In this document: positions 45,043-53,592 of the stretch, one piece after another
Layout: the number at the start of each line of letters is the position of its first letter
Position numbering within the stretch: the stretch's first letter is position 1
Assembly (NCBI RefSeq): GCF_030246945.1
Contig: NZ_CP126742.1
Location: 372,001 to 436,000, forward strand
DNA from: Microbacterium sp. zg-Y1090
GTDB taxonomy: Bacteria > Actinomycetota > Actinomycetes > Actinomycetales > Microbacteriaceae
Direction of reading: 5' to 3'
DNA: 64,000 bases
The notes under the pieces: generated by a model
Database searches by the model: none
Told to the model about the DNA's origin: nothing
What the model saw: only the letters and a program-made list of their open reading frames with translations
Position numbers and translations under genes: made by a program

Positions 45043-45999
45043 GTGACCACCGATCCGTCCACCACCCGCCGCACCTACAGCTATCTGGGTCCGGCAGGCA
45101 CCTTCACCGAGGCGGCGCTGGCGCAGGTGCCCGAGGCCCGTGACCAGGTGTGGCGCCCGGTGCGCAACGTCGGCGAGGCGCTCTCCGACGTCGTCGACGG
45201 GCGCTCGGATGCCGCGATGATCGCGATCGAGAACTCCGTCGACGGCGGTGTCTCCACCGCGCAGGACGCCCTGGCCACCATGCCGGGCCTGCGCATCGTG
45301 GGCGAATACCTCGTGCCGGTGAACTTCGTGCTCGTCGGCCGCCCCGGCACCCGGATCGAGGACGTCTCCCTGGTCGCCGCCCACCCCGTCGCCTACGCCC
45401 AGTGCCTGCGGTGGCTCTCGGGGGCGCTCCCGGCGCACGCGCACCTGCCGGCCGCCAGCAACGTCGCCGCGGCGGTGGACATGCTCGACGGCACCAGTCG
45501 AGCCGATGCCGCCATCGCCCCTCCCGGCATCCTGGAGCACCACGATCTCGAGCTGCTCGCCGAGTCGATCGGAGACAACCCCAACGCCGTGACGCGGTTC
45601 GTGCTGGTGAGCCGGCCGGGCACGCCGCCCACCCCGACCGGCGCCGACAAGACTTCGCTGGTCGCCGAGCTGCCCGAGGACCACCCCGGGGCGCTGCTGG
45701 AGCTGCTGGAGCAGTTCTCGACCCGGGGGATCAATCTGTCGCTCATCGAATCGCGCCCGATCGGCGACGCGCTGGGCCGCTACCGTTTCGTCATCGACGC
45801 CGACGGCCACATCCAGGACGAGCGCATGGCCGACGCCCTCATGGGGCTGCGCCGCTTCAGCCCGCGCGTCATCTTCCTCGGCTCGTACCCCCGGGCCGAT
45901 CGCGCCATCGTGCGCTACCCCGACCGCTACTCCGACGAGGTGTTCGTCGAGGCGCGCGACTGGCTGCGGGGGCTGCTGTCGGGCGAGCCCGCCGACTGA
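45043..45999 (+). CDS. pheA: Prephenate dehydratase
   Basis: 318 residues from a GTG. The N-terminal catalytic domain begins RTYSYLGPAGTFTEAAL. AMIAIENSVDGGVSTAQDAL and the active-site TRF motif in NAVTRFVLVS are present. An ACT regulatory domain follows (KTSLVAELPEDHPGALLELLEQFSTRGINLSLIESRP), where phenylalanine binds to inhibit the enzyme. Monofunctional actinobacterial type, with no chorismate mutase domain. Converts prephenate to phenylpyruvate in phenylalanine biosynthesis. In many actinobacteria pheA lies near serS; here they are about 10 kb apart. Confidence 0.96.
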   Translation: MTTDPSTTRRTYSYLGPAGTFTEAALAQVPEARDQVWRPVRNVGEALSDVVDGRSDAAMIAIENSVDGGVSTAQDALATMPGLRIVGEYLVPVNFVLVGRPGTRIEDVSLVAAHPVAYAQCLRWLSGALPAHAHLPAASNVAAAVDMLDGTSRADAAIAPPGILEHHDLELLAESIGDNPNAVTRFVLVSRPGTPPTPTGADKTSLVAELPEDHPGALLELLEQFSTRGINLSLIESRPIGDALGRYRFVIDADGHIQDERMADALMGLRRFSPRVIFLGSYPRADRAIVRYPDRYSDEVFVEARDWLRGLLSGEPAD

Positions 46000-46026
46000 C
46001 CGCCGCCTCCCCGCGGGCGCGGCCGG

Positions 46027-47085
46027 TCAGCCGGCGATGGCGGCGGCCAGCAGCTCCAGCGTGCGGTCGCGACCGGTGGGGGCATCCATCGGCTCGTCCT
46101 CGCGGGCGGCCGCGATGGGGGAGACCATGATCTCGTCGACGTCGTGGGTGCGTGCGAGGGTGCGCAGGTCGGATGCCGCCTGCTCGCCCGTGCCGATGAT
46201 CCAGCGTTCCCGCATCGCCTGGATGAGCGGCGTCATCGCGTCATCGGGCGCGGCCGCGAGTGCCGCCTCGACCGTCTCCATCGGTCCCATCGGGCGGTTC
46301 AGCCGAAGGCGGGCCATCGCCCGCAGCTGGGGGAGTGCGCGCGCCTCGGCCTCGTCGGCGGTGTCGGCGGCGACGACGTTGGCGGTGAGGAATGTCACCG
46401 GCTCCGGGTGCGCCTCGCTCGGGCGGTACTGCCCGCGGTACAGCCCCAGCGCCCGCTCGAGCCCTTCGCCGGAGAAGTGGTTCGCGAAGACGTAGGGCAG
46501 GCCGAGGGATGCCGCCAGCTGCGCCGAGTAGTCGCTCGACCCCAGCAGCCACACCTGCGGCGTGCCGGTGGCCGCGGGCGTCGCGTGCACGTCGTAGGTG
46601 CCGCCCGAGGTGAACTGCAGCGTCGCCCCCTCGGGGGAGACGAGCGCGAGGATGTCCTGCACGTGCTGCGGGAAGCGCTCGACGTCGCTGGAGGTGCCCG
46701 ACATGCGCAGCAGCTGCGTGATGACGGGGTCGCTGCCGGGCGCACGGCCAATGCCCAGGTCGACGCGGCCCGGTGCCAGCGCTTCGAGCGCGGCGAACTG
46801 CTCGGCCACGACGAGCGGGGAGTGGTTGGGGAGCATCACGCCGCCGGAGCCGACGCGGATGCGGGACGTGCGTGCTGCGGCGGCGGCGATGAGCACGGGG
46901 GGAGTGGTCGAGCCCACCGACGGCATGTTGTGGTGCTCGGCGAACCAGTACCGCCGCAGTCCCAGTCGGTCGGCGGTCTCGGCCAGCGACAGCGCTGCTG
47001 CGACGGCTTGGGCGCTGCTCTGCCCGGTGCGGACCGGGACGAGGTCGAGGACGGAGAGGGCCGGGGCGGGGGTGGGGGTGCTCAT
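46027..47085 (-). CDS. Luciferase-like (LLM class) oxidoreductase, MsnO8 type
   Basis: 352 residues from the ATG at 47085. LSVLDLVPVRTGQSSAQAVAAALSLAETADRLGLRRYWFAEHHNMPSVGSTTPPVLIAAAAARTSRIRVGSGGVMLPNHSPL is the conserved first half of the group usually annotated MsnO8-type LLM oxidoreductases. FMN-dependent monooxygenation is the family activity; substrate unknown. The gene stands between convergent pheA and the LacI gene on the same strand (45-base gap). Cotranscription with the LacI regulator is possible but unproven. Confidence 0.9.
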   Translation of the reverse strand: MSTPTPAPALSVLDLVPVRTGQSSAQAVAAALSLAETADRLGLRRYWFAEHHNMPSVGSTTPPVLIAAAAARTSRIRVGSGGVMLPNHSPLVVAEQFAALEALAPGRVDLGIGRAPGSDPVITQLLRMSGTSSDVERFPQHVQDILALVSPEGATLQFTSGGTYDVHATPAATGTPQVWLLGSSDYSAQLAASLGLPYVFANHFSGEGLERALGLYRGQYRPSEAHPEPVTFLTANVVAADTADEAEARALPQLRAMARLRLNRPMGPMETVEAALAAAPDDAMTPLIQAMRERWIIGTGEQAASDLRTLARTHDVDEIMVSPIAAAREDEPMDAPTGRDRTLELLAAAIAG

Positions 47086-47130
47086 CACTTCGTGCAACCG
47101 GACGCGGGCTCCAGGCATTCCAGCCGACGG

Positions 47131-48147
47131 CTACGCCGAATCGCGCCAGACGATCGGGCACTCCAGCAGCTGCCGACCGCCATCGCCCTCGCCGCGCAGC
47201 TGGCGCAGCACGGCCTCGGCGGCGGCGCGGCCGAGTTCCGTGGCGGGCTGGTGCACGGTCGACAGCGGCGGGTCGCACCGCAGCGCCCACGAGCTGTCGT
47301 CGAAGCCGACGACCCCGACGTCGCCGGGAACGGAGCGTCCGGCCGCCTGCAGAACGTCGAGGGCGCCGGCGGCGACGGCGTCGCTCGAGGCGAACACACC
47401 GTCGATGTCGGGGTGGCGCTCCAGCAGGGCCCGCATGCCGTCCTGGCCGCACGAGAACGAGTAGAGCGGGACGCTCTGCACGAGCTGCGGGTCGAACCGG
47501 TGCCCGAGTGCGTCGACGAAGCCCGCGAGGCGGTCCGATCCGGAGTCGCGGTCCAGCGCCGCCGCGATCATCCCGATGCGACGGCGCCCCGTCGCGGCCA
47601 GCCGAGTGGTGATCTCGCGGGCAGCGGCCCGGTTGTCGATCGCGACGTAGGCGGCATCGCCGATGTCGCGCGGGTGCCCCACGAACGCCGCCGGCAGCTG
47701 CAATTGCGCCACGGCGCGCGTGATGGGGTCGCCGACCCGCGCGGAGACGATGATGACGCCGTCGATGAGTCCGGCGCCCAGGTAGTGCGACAGGCGCTCG
47801 ATGTCGCGGGGGGAGTCGGCGATGAGGCAGGCCATCTGGTAGTCCGCCTCGGAGAGGGCGGCATTGGCGCCCAGCAGGATCGACCCGATGTTGGGGTCCT
47901 CCACGAACAGTGAATGCGGCTCGTGCACGATGAGCCCGATCGCCTGGGAGCTCTGGACCACGAGGCTGCGCGCGGCTCGATTCGGCACGAATCCGACTTT
48001 CGTGATGGCGGCGTCGATCGCCGCACGCGCCTCGGCGGAGACGTAGGGCTGACCGTTGAGCACGCGGCTGACCGTGCCGCGGGACACCCCGGCCTCGAGT
48101 GCCACGTCCTTGACCGTTGCCCGGCGTCGTCGCCCCGTCGCTTCCAC
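47131..48147 (-). CDS. LacI family regulator of the GH42 operon
   Basis: 338 residues from the GTG at 48147. The -10 TACGAT (plus 48154-48159) is exactly six bases upstream, making a leaderless start; another GTG at 48153 would precede the transcription start. Helix-turn-helix RRATVKDVALEAGVSRGTVSRVLNGQPYVSAEARAAIDAAI, then a full sensor domain (QAIGLIVHEPHSLF to VGVVGFDDSSWALRCDPPLSTVHQPATELG). Divergent from the GH42 gene, with at least three similar half-palindromic sites between them. Expected to repress the GH42/ABC operon and itself until galactose or a galactoside is present. Confidence 0.94.
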   Translation of the reverse strand: MEATGRRRRATVKDVALEAGVSRGTVSRVLNGQPYVSAEARAAIDAAITKVGFVPNRAARSLVVQSSQAIGLIVHEPHSLFVEDPNIGSILLGANAALSEADYQMACLIADSPRDIERLSHYLGAGLIDGVIIVSARVGDPITRAVAQLQLPAAFVGHPRDIGDAAYVAIDNRAAAREITTRLAATGRRRIGMIAAALDRDSGSDRLAGFVDALGHRFDPQLVQSVPLYSFSCGQDGMRALLERHPDIDGVFASSDAVAAGALDVLQAAGRSVPGDVGVVGFDDSSWALRCDPPLSTVHQPATELGRAAAEAVLRQLRGEGDGGRQLLECPIVWRDSA

Positions 48148-48153
48148 GCTCAC

Positions 48154-48278
48154 ATCGTATGTGCACGCGCACACCCCGGGGTGCACGTGTTGACAGCGAT
48201 GGGTGCCGCTCATAATGTGTTCACGTTCACAGGTTCTCAATGCGGAGAAAAGTCGCATCGGGCTGTGCACGTTCACAG
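48154..48278. promoter_or_regulatory. Divergent GH42/lacI control region with three operators
   Basis: Towards GH42: TTGACA (48190-48195), 17 bases, TAATGT (48213-48218). Towards lacI: TACGAT (plus 48154-48159). TGTTCACGTTCACA (48218-48231) lies at the GH42 transcription start, and TGTGCACGTTCACA (48264-48277) lies in its leader, 46 bp away. TGTGCACGCGCACA (48160-48173), a perfect palindrome in its arms, abuts the lacI -10. A fourth partial site, TGCACGTG, precedes the TTGACA. Confidence 0.8.
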
Positions 48279-48291
48279 ATCCGAGGAGACA

Positions 48292-50310
48292 ATGACGCCC
48301 CCCGCCCGCCGACCCTTCGCGCACGACGGCATCGCGTTCGGCTGCGATTACAACCCCGAGCAATGGACGCCCGACGTCTGGGACGAGGACATCGCCCTCA
48401 TGGCCGAGGCGAAGGTCGATCTCGTCGCGATCAACATCTTCGGCTGGTCGCACATCGAGCCGCGCGCGGGGGAGTACGACTTCACCCGCCTCGACGACAT
48501 CGTCGCGCGGCTGCACGCCGCCGGCATCCGCATCAACCTCGGCACCGGCACCGCGTCGCCGCCCGCCTGGCTCACCCGCAGCCACCCCGAGATGCTGCCG
48601 ATGGCCGCGGACGGCACGCGCCGGTACCCGGGCGGCCGGCAGGCGTTCTGCCCGAGCTCGCCTGTCTTCCGCGAGGCCGCCGTGCGCCTGACGACCGAGG
48701 TCGCGCGCCGCTACGGCGACCACCCCGCGGTGGCCCTGTGGCACGTGTCGAACGAGCTGGGATGCCACAACGCGCTGTGCTACTGCGACGTCAGCGCCGG
48801 CGCCTTCCGCCGCTGGCTGCGCGAGCGCTACGCCACGATCGACGCGCTCAACACCGCGTGGGGCACCGCGTTCTGGAGCCAGAGCTACCGCGACTGGGAC
48901 GAGATCCTGCCGCCGCGCACGACCCTCTCGACGGGCAACCCGTCGCAGATGCTCGATTTCCACCGCTTCAGCTCCGACGAGCTGCGCGGGCTGTACCGGG
49001 CCGAGGCCGATGCCATCCGGGCCCTCAGCGACCGGTCCGTCACCACGAACTTCATGGTCACGGCCCACATCGAGAACATGGACTACTGGTCGTGGGCCGC
49101 CGACATGGACGTGATCGCGAACGACCACTACCTGGACGGACGGCTGGCCGACCCGGTCTCGGAGCTCGCCTTCGCCGCCGACCTCTCACGGGGCCTCGGC
49201 GACGGGGCGCCGTGGCTGCTGATGGAGCACTCCACCGGCGCGGTCAACTGGCAGCCGCTGAACACCCCGAAGGCGCCCGGCCAGATCATCCGCAATTCGC
49301 TCACCCATGTCGCCCGCGGCGCGGACGGCGTGTGCTTCTTCCAGTGGCGCGCCTCAGTGCAGGGCAGCGAGAAGTTCCACTCCGCGATGCTGCCGCACGC
49401 GGGCACCGACTCCGCGCTGTGGCGCGAGGTGACCGAGCTGGGCGGGATCGTCGAGCGCATCTCCGAGGTCGCCGGATCCCGCGTGGTCGCCGATGTCGCG
49501 GTGGTGTTCTCGTGGGAGGCGTGGTGGGCGACGCAGACGGAGTCCCGACCCAGCCAGGCGCTCGGCTACCTCGACCAGGTGCACGCCGCCTACGGGGCGG
49601 CCCATGCCCTCGGCCTCACCGTCGACGTCGTGCGGCCGGGGGCCGACCTATCGGGTCACCGGCTGGTCATCGTGCCCGGTCTGCACCTCGTGCGTGCCGA
49701 CGAGGCCGCCGCGATCACCGACTGGGTGGCGGCGGGCGGCACTGCGCTGGTCACGTTCAACAGCGGCATCGTCGACGCCGAGGACCGGGTGTGGACGGGC
49801 GGCTACACCGGCCCCTTCCGTGAGGCGCTGGGCGTGCGCATCGAGGAGTTCGCTCCTGTCGCCGCCGACGACGTCATGCATCTCACCGACGGCACGACGG
49901 CACGGCTGTGGAGCGAGCGGGGACAGGCCGACACGGCCGAGGTCGTGGCATCCTTCGCCGCCGGGCCCGCCGCCGGGCACCCCGCGCTCACCCGCAACGC
50001 CTGGGGCGACGGTGTCGCCTGGTATCTGGCGACGCTGCCCGACGAGGCCGCCTACCGGGACCTCATCGCGCGCCTCGCCGCCGACGCGGGCGTGCGCCCG
50101 CCCGCGCACGTGCACGGCGATCTCGCCCAGCTCGAACTGGTGCGCCGCCGGGGGCCGCAGGCGTCGTATCTGTTCATCGTCAACCACGCGACGGATGCCG
50201 CGAGCGTCGAGGCCGACGGCGTCGAACTCATCACGGGCGACCCGGTGCGCGGTCGCGTCGACGTTCCCGGCGGTGCGGTGCGCATCGTCAGAGAGGAGGC
50301 GGCAGCATGA
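48292..50310 (+). CDS. Beta-galactosidase, GH42
   Basis: 672 residues, cytoplasmic, GAGGAG ribosome-binding site. GIAFGCDYNPEQWTPDVWDEDIALMAEA is the GH42 opening. The acid/base is Glu155 in WHVSNELGCHN, followed by the zinc-cluster cysteines CHNALCYCD. The nucleophile is Glu312 in WLLMEHSTGAVNW. A trimerisation domain and a C-terminal beta domain complete the usual length. Hydrolyses beta-galactosides, often from galactan or arabinogalactan oligosaccharides rather than lactose. First gene of an operon with two permeases (ATGA overlaps) and a binding protein; the released galactose feeds galKTE. Confidence 0.95.
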   Translation: MTPPARRPFAHDGIAFGCDYNPEQWTPDVWDEDIALMAEAKVDLVAINIFGWSHIEPRAGEYDFTRLDDIVARLHAAGIRINLGTGTASPPAWLTRSHPEMLPMAADGTRRYPGGRQAFCPSSPVFREAAVRLTTEVARRYGDHPAVALWHVSNELGCHNALCYCDVSAGAFRRWLRERYATIDALNTAWGTAFWSQSYRDWDEILPPRTTLSTGNPSQMLDFHRFSSDELRGLYRAEADAIRALSDRSVTTNFMVTAHIENMDYWSWAADMDVIANDHYLDGRLADPVSELAFAADLSRGLGDGAPWLLMEHSTGAVNWQPLNTPKAPGQIIRNSLTHVARGADGVCFFQWRASVQGSEKFHSAMLPHAGTDSALWREVTELGGIVERISEVAGSRVVADVAVVFSWEAWWATQTESRPSQALGYLDQVHAAYGAAHALGLTVDVVRPGADLSGHRLVIVPGLHLVRADEAAAITDWVAAGGTALVTFNSGIVDAEDRVWTGGYTGPFREALGVRIEEFAPVAADDVMHLTDGTTARLWSERGQADTAEVVASFAAGPAAGHPALTRNAWGDGVAWYLATLPDEAAYRDLIARLAADAGVRPPAHVHGDLAQLELVRRRGPQASYLFIVNHATDAASVEADGVELITGDPVRGRVDVPGGAVRIVREEAAA

Positions 50311-51245
50311 CCGCCACAGAGGCCATCACCCGCGCCCCCGACGCCGCACGCCGCTCCCGGCCGCGTCGCGGCGAGCGCCGCAAGGTGCAGCACAAGGGCG
50401 CGATCGCGATCTTCACCGGCCCGTTCGGGGTGCTGTTCCTGCTGTTCTACCTGATCCCCATCGGCTACGCGGTGTGGAAGTCGCTCCAGGTGGTCCAGCG
50501 CGAGGGCACGTACGGGGCGCCGCAGGAGGTCTTCGGAGGGCTGACGCAGTATGCGCTGGTGTTCCAGAACGGCCCTTTCTGGGAGTCCGTCGGCCGCGTG
50601 CTGCTGTTCGGCGTGGTGCAGGTGCCGATCATGCTCGGGCTGGCGCTGCTGTTCGCGCTGCTGCTGGATTCGCCCGCGTTGAAGGGCAAGCGGTTCTTCC
50701 GCCTCGCCTTCTTCGCCCCCTATGCCGTCCCCGGTGTCATCGCTGCGATCATGTGGGGCTTCCTCTACTCCCCGAACCTGTCGCCGTTCACCGATGTGAC
50801 GCGCACGATCAACTTCCTCTCGCCCGAGATGGTGCTGTGGTCCATCGCGAACGTCGTGACCTGGGTGTTCGTCGGCTACAACATGCTCATCATCTACTCG
50901 GCCCTGCTGGCGATCCCGTCGGAGGTGTACGAGGCGGCGCGCCTGGACGGCGCCGGGCAGATCCGCATCGCGTGGTCGATCAAGATCCCGATGGTCGCCC
51001 CGGCGATCGTGCTCACGGCGGTCTTCTCCATCATCGGCACGCTGCAGCTGCTGGCAGAGCCTCAGGTGTTCCGCTCCTTCAGCTCCGCGGTCTCGTCCGG
51101 GTTCACCCCGAACATGCTCATCTACGCCACCAGCTCCGTCCCCAACACCCAGCTGGCGGCGGCGTTCTCGGTCGTGCTCGCGCTGGCGACGTTCGCCCTG
51201 TCGTTCACGTTCCTCAAGTCCACCCAGCGGAAGGCAGCGCAATGA
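50307..51245 (+). CDS. Sugar ABC transporter permease, MalF type
   Basis: 312 residues; ATG overlaps the GH42 stop. Basic N-terminus, six membrane segments (GPFGVLFLLFYLIPIGYAVWKSL onwards), and the EAA loop VYEAARLDGAGQIRIAWSIKIPMVAP. Inner-membrane subunit of a galacto-oligosaccharide importer by operon context. Ends KSTQRKAAQ with the stop overlapping the next permease start. No ATPase is encoded in the operon. Confidence 0.95.
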   Translation: MTATEAITRAPDAARRSRPRRGERRKVQHKGAIAIFTGPFGVLFLLFYLIPIGYAVWKSLQVVQREGTYGAPQEVFGGLTQYALVFQNGPFWESVGRVLLFGVVQVPIMLGLALLFALLLDSPALKGKRFFRLAFFAPYAVPGVIAAIMWGFLYSPNLSPFTDVTRTINFLSPEMVLWSIANVVTWVFVGYNMLIIYSALLAIPSEVYEAARLDGAGQIRIAWSIKIPMVAPAIVLTAVFSIIGTLQLLAEPQVFRSFSSAVSSGFTPNMLIYATSSVPNTQLAAAFSVVLALATFALSFTFLKSTQRKAAQ

Positions 51246-52147
51246 GCATGCTCACCCGTACCCGCGGAGCCACCGCGGACGATCTCGCCCCCGCCCGTTC
51301 GCGCGGTGCGCGCGAGAGCATCTTCTCCCGGGGCGCGGCACTGCTGGTGATGGGGGTCTTCACCCTCTACTTCCTGGTGCCCATCTGGTGGCTGTTCATC
51401 GCATCCACCAAGGACCGCGGCGACCTGCTCACCACGCCCGCCCTCTGGTTCGCGGAGTGGAACTTCTTCACCAACGTCGGCGACCTCATCTCCTACGGCG
51501 ACGGGATCTACTTCCGCTGGCTGCTCAACAGCATCGGCTACGCCGTCGTCGGCGCGCTGCTGGCGACCGTGTTCGCGGGCATGTGCGGCTACGCGCTGGC
51601 CAAGTACCGCTTCCCCGGCAGGGAGCTGTTCTTCAACGTGGTGCTCGGCGGCGTGCTGGTGCCGGCGACCGCGCTCGCGCTGCCGCTGTTCCTGCTGTTC
51701 AGCCAGGTGAACCTGACCAACACCTACTGGGCCGTGCTGCTGCCGAGCATCGTGAGCCCGTTCGGCGTCTACCTGAGTCGCATCTACGCCGCGTCGTCGG
51801 TGCCCGACGAGCTCATCGAAGCCGGGCGCATCGACGGGGCCGGCGAGGTGCGCACTTTCTTCACCGTGTCGGTGCGACTGATGACCCCGGCGCTGGTGAC
51901 GGTGTTCCTGTTCCAGTTCGTGTCGATCTGGAACAACTTCTTCCTGCCGCTGATCATGCTGCGCAGCGCGGAGCTGTTCCCGATCACGTACGGGCTCTAC
52001 TCCTGGAACACCCAGCTCAATCAGATCCCCGAACTGCGCACCTACGTGCTCACCGGCTCGTTCCTGTCGATCGTGCCGCTCATCGTCGCTTTCCTGCTGC
52101 TCCAGCGGTTCTGGCGCAACGGACTGGGCAGCGGCTCGGTCAAATGA
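51242..52147 (+). CDS. Sugar ABC transporter permease, MalG type
   Basis: 301 residues, six membrane segments (LLVMGVFTLYFLVPIWWLFIAS to FLSIVPLIVAFLLLQRFW). EAA loop ELIEAGRIDGAGEVRTFFTVSVRLMTP; C-terminus GLGSGSVK. Coupled to the preceding permease by ATGA overlap. Closely parallels the permease at 34271-35155, indicating that the two importers are paralogous. A stable hairpin follows the stop, before the binding-protein gene. Confidence 0.95.
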   Translation: MSMLTRTRGATADDLAPARSRGARESIFSRGAALLVMGVFTLYFLVPIWWLFIASTKDRGDLLTTPALWFAEWNFFTNVGDLISYGDGIYFRWLLNSIGYAVVGALLATVFAGMCGYALAKYRFPGRELFFNVVLGGVLVPATALALPLFLLFSQVNLTNTYWAVLLPSIVSPFGVYLSRIYAASSVPDELIEAGRIDGAGEVRTFFTVSVRLMTPALVTVFLFQFVSIWNNFFLPLIMLRSAELFPITYGLYSWNTQLNQIPELRTYVLTGSFLSIVPLIVAFLLLQRFWRNGLGSGSVK

Positions 52148-52150
52148 CCT

Positions 52151-52172
52151 CCGGAGGGCTGCGGCCCTCCGG
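52151..52172 (+). terminator. Intra-operon hairpin with TGCG loop
   Basis: A perfect 9-bp stem CCGGAGGGC / GCCCTCCGG closed by TGCG lies 3 bases after the permease stop and 35 bases before the binding-protein ATG. A UNCG-type tetraloop hairpin here may stabilise or partially terminate the transcript and so set the binding protein's level relative to the permeases. Confidence 0.68.
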
Positions 52173-52206
52173 TTCCCTGTAACACCACCACCGAGTAAGG
52201 AAGATC

Positions 52207-53538
52207 ATGCAGCACAACAAGAGGGCAGTCGCCACCGGCGTCGCACTGCTCAGCGCGATCGCGCTGGCCGGATGCTCCGCGGGAGGCACCACTGACAGCG
52301 GCACGGATGCCGCCGCCTGCGCGCCGTCGGAGGGTGACGTCACGCTGGAGTTCACGTCGTGGATCCCGGGCATCGAAGACGTCGTCGACATGTGGAACGA
52401 GGAGAACCCCGACATCCAGGTCGCGGTGCAGACCGGGCCCAACGGCAACTCCGGCACGTACAAGAGCTTCTTCAGCCAGCTCGAGGCGGGCAACGCCCCC
52501 GACCTCGGTCAGATCGAGTACGACGCGCTGTCGAGCTTCCGCGTGCAGGACGGCCTCGAGAACCTCGCCGCGTGCGAGGACGTCGTCGCCGCCGAGGCCG
52601 ACTTCATCCCGTGGACCTGGGGTCAGGTGACGCTGGGCACGTCCGACGGCGTCTTCGGCATTCCGCAGGACTCCGGGCCCATGGCGCTGTTCTACCGCTC
52701 CGACCTGTTCGAGCAGAACGGCATCGAGGTTCCGACCACGTGGGAGGAGTTCAAGGAGGCCGCGGTGAAGGTGCGCGAGGCCGGCGGCTACATCACCAAC
52801 TTCTCCACCGGTGACATCAACCAGTTCGCGGGCTTCGTGTGGCAGGCCAACGGCGACTGGTTCACCAATGACGGCGATGCCTGGACGGTCGACCTCACCG
52901 CAGGCCCGTCGACGCAGGTCGCCGACTACTGGCAGGAGCTGCTCGACGAGGATCTCGTCTCGACCTACCCGGCGTGGACCGAGGAGTGGAACAACGCCTA
53001 CAACTCCGGCGCGGTGTGGGGATGGAACTCCGCGGTCTGGGGTGCCAACTCCATCTCGAGCGGCGCCCCTGACACGGCCGGCAAGTGGTCGGTCGCGCCC
53101 GCCCCGCAGTGGGAGGCCGGCGGGCAGAGCTCGGGCAACTGGGGCGGCTCGTCGATCGCGGTGTTCAAGGGCACCGACCACCTCTACGAGGCGACGAAGT
53201 TCGCCCTGTGGCTGAACACCTCGGAAGAGGCGCTGACGGCGCTGAACACGTCGGCGAACATCTACCCGGCCACGACCGAGGGGCTGTCGCTGCCGTCGCT
53301 GCAGGAGGGCGTGGAGTTCTACGGCGGGCAGAAGATCTACGACGTGTTCGCCGAGGCGGCCGAGCAGGTCAACCCCGACTTCGTGTGGGGGCCGACCATG
53401 ACGCAGACCTACGCCGACGTCTCCGACGGCTTCCAGAAAGCCGTGACCGGTCAGGGCACCCTGCTCGAGGCGCTCGAGAAGGCGCAGGCGTCGACCATCT
53501 CCACGCTCGAGGCTCAGGGCATCCCCGTCGCCGAATGA
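52207..53538 (+). CDS. Extracellular sugar-binding lipoprotein
   Basis: 443 residues with AAGGAAG before the ATG. Lipobox IALAGC puts the lipidated Cys at residue 23. Family 1 solute-binding protein: VTLEFTSWIPGIEDVVDMWNEENPDIQVAV, MALFYRSDLFEQNGIEVPTTWEEFKEAAVKV, SGNWGGSSIAVFKGTDH. Aromatic residues are abundant, as expected for an oligosaccharide receptor. It is the last gene of the GH42 operon, an unusual position since receptors are normally first, and has an intercistronic hairpin just upstream. Similar in layout to the receptor at 36173-37528. Confidence 0.95.
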   Translation: MQHNKRAVATGVALLSAIALAGCSAGGTTDSGTDAAACAPSEGDVTLEFTSWIPGIEDVVDMWNEENPDIQVAVQTGPNGNSGTYKSFFSQLEAGNAPDLGQIEYDALSSFRVQDGLENLAACEDVVAAEADFIPWTWGQVTLGTSDGVFGIPQDSGPMALFYRSDLFEQNGIEVPTTWEEFKEAAVKVREAGGYITNFSTGDINQFAGFVWQANGDWFTNDGDAWTVDLTAGPSTQVADYWQELLDEDLVSTYPAWTEEWNNAYNSGAVWGWNSAVWGANSISSGAPDTAGKWSVAPAPQWEAGGQSSGNWGGSSIAVFKGTDHLYEATKFALWLNTSEEALTALNTSANIYPATTEGLSLPSLQEGVEFYGGQKIYDVFAEAAEQVNPDFVWGPTMTQTYADVSDGFQKAVTGQGTLLEALEKAQASTISTLEAQGIPVAE

Positions 53539-53557
53539 TGACCGCGGCGTGAGCCGC

Positions 53558-53592
53558 CGTGACCCCGTGCGCTGCGTGCGCGCGGGGTCACG
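53558..53592. terminator. Bidirectional hairpin after the GH42 operon
   Basis: CGTGACCCCG (53558-53567) pairs perfectly with CGGGGTCACG (53583-53592), with additional GCGC pairing inside. The distal arm overlaps the stop codon of the opposing photolyase gene, so it can end both convergent transcripts. Confidence 0.78.
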
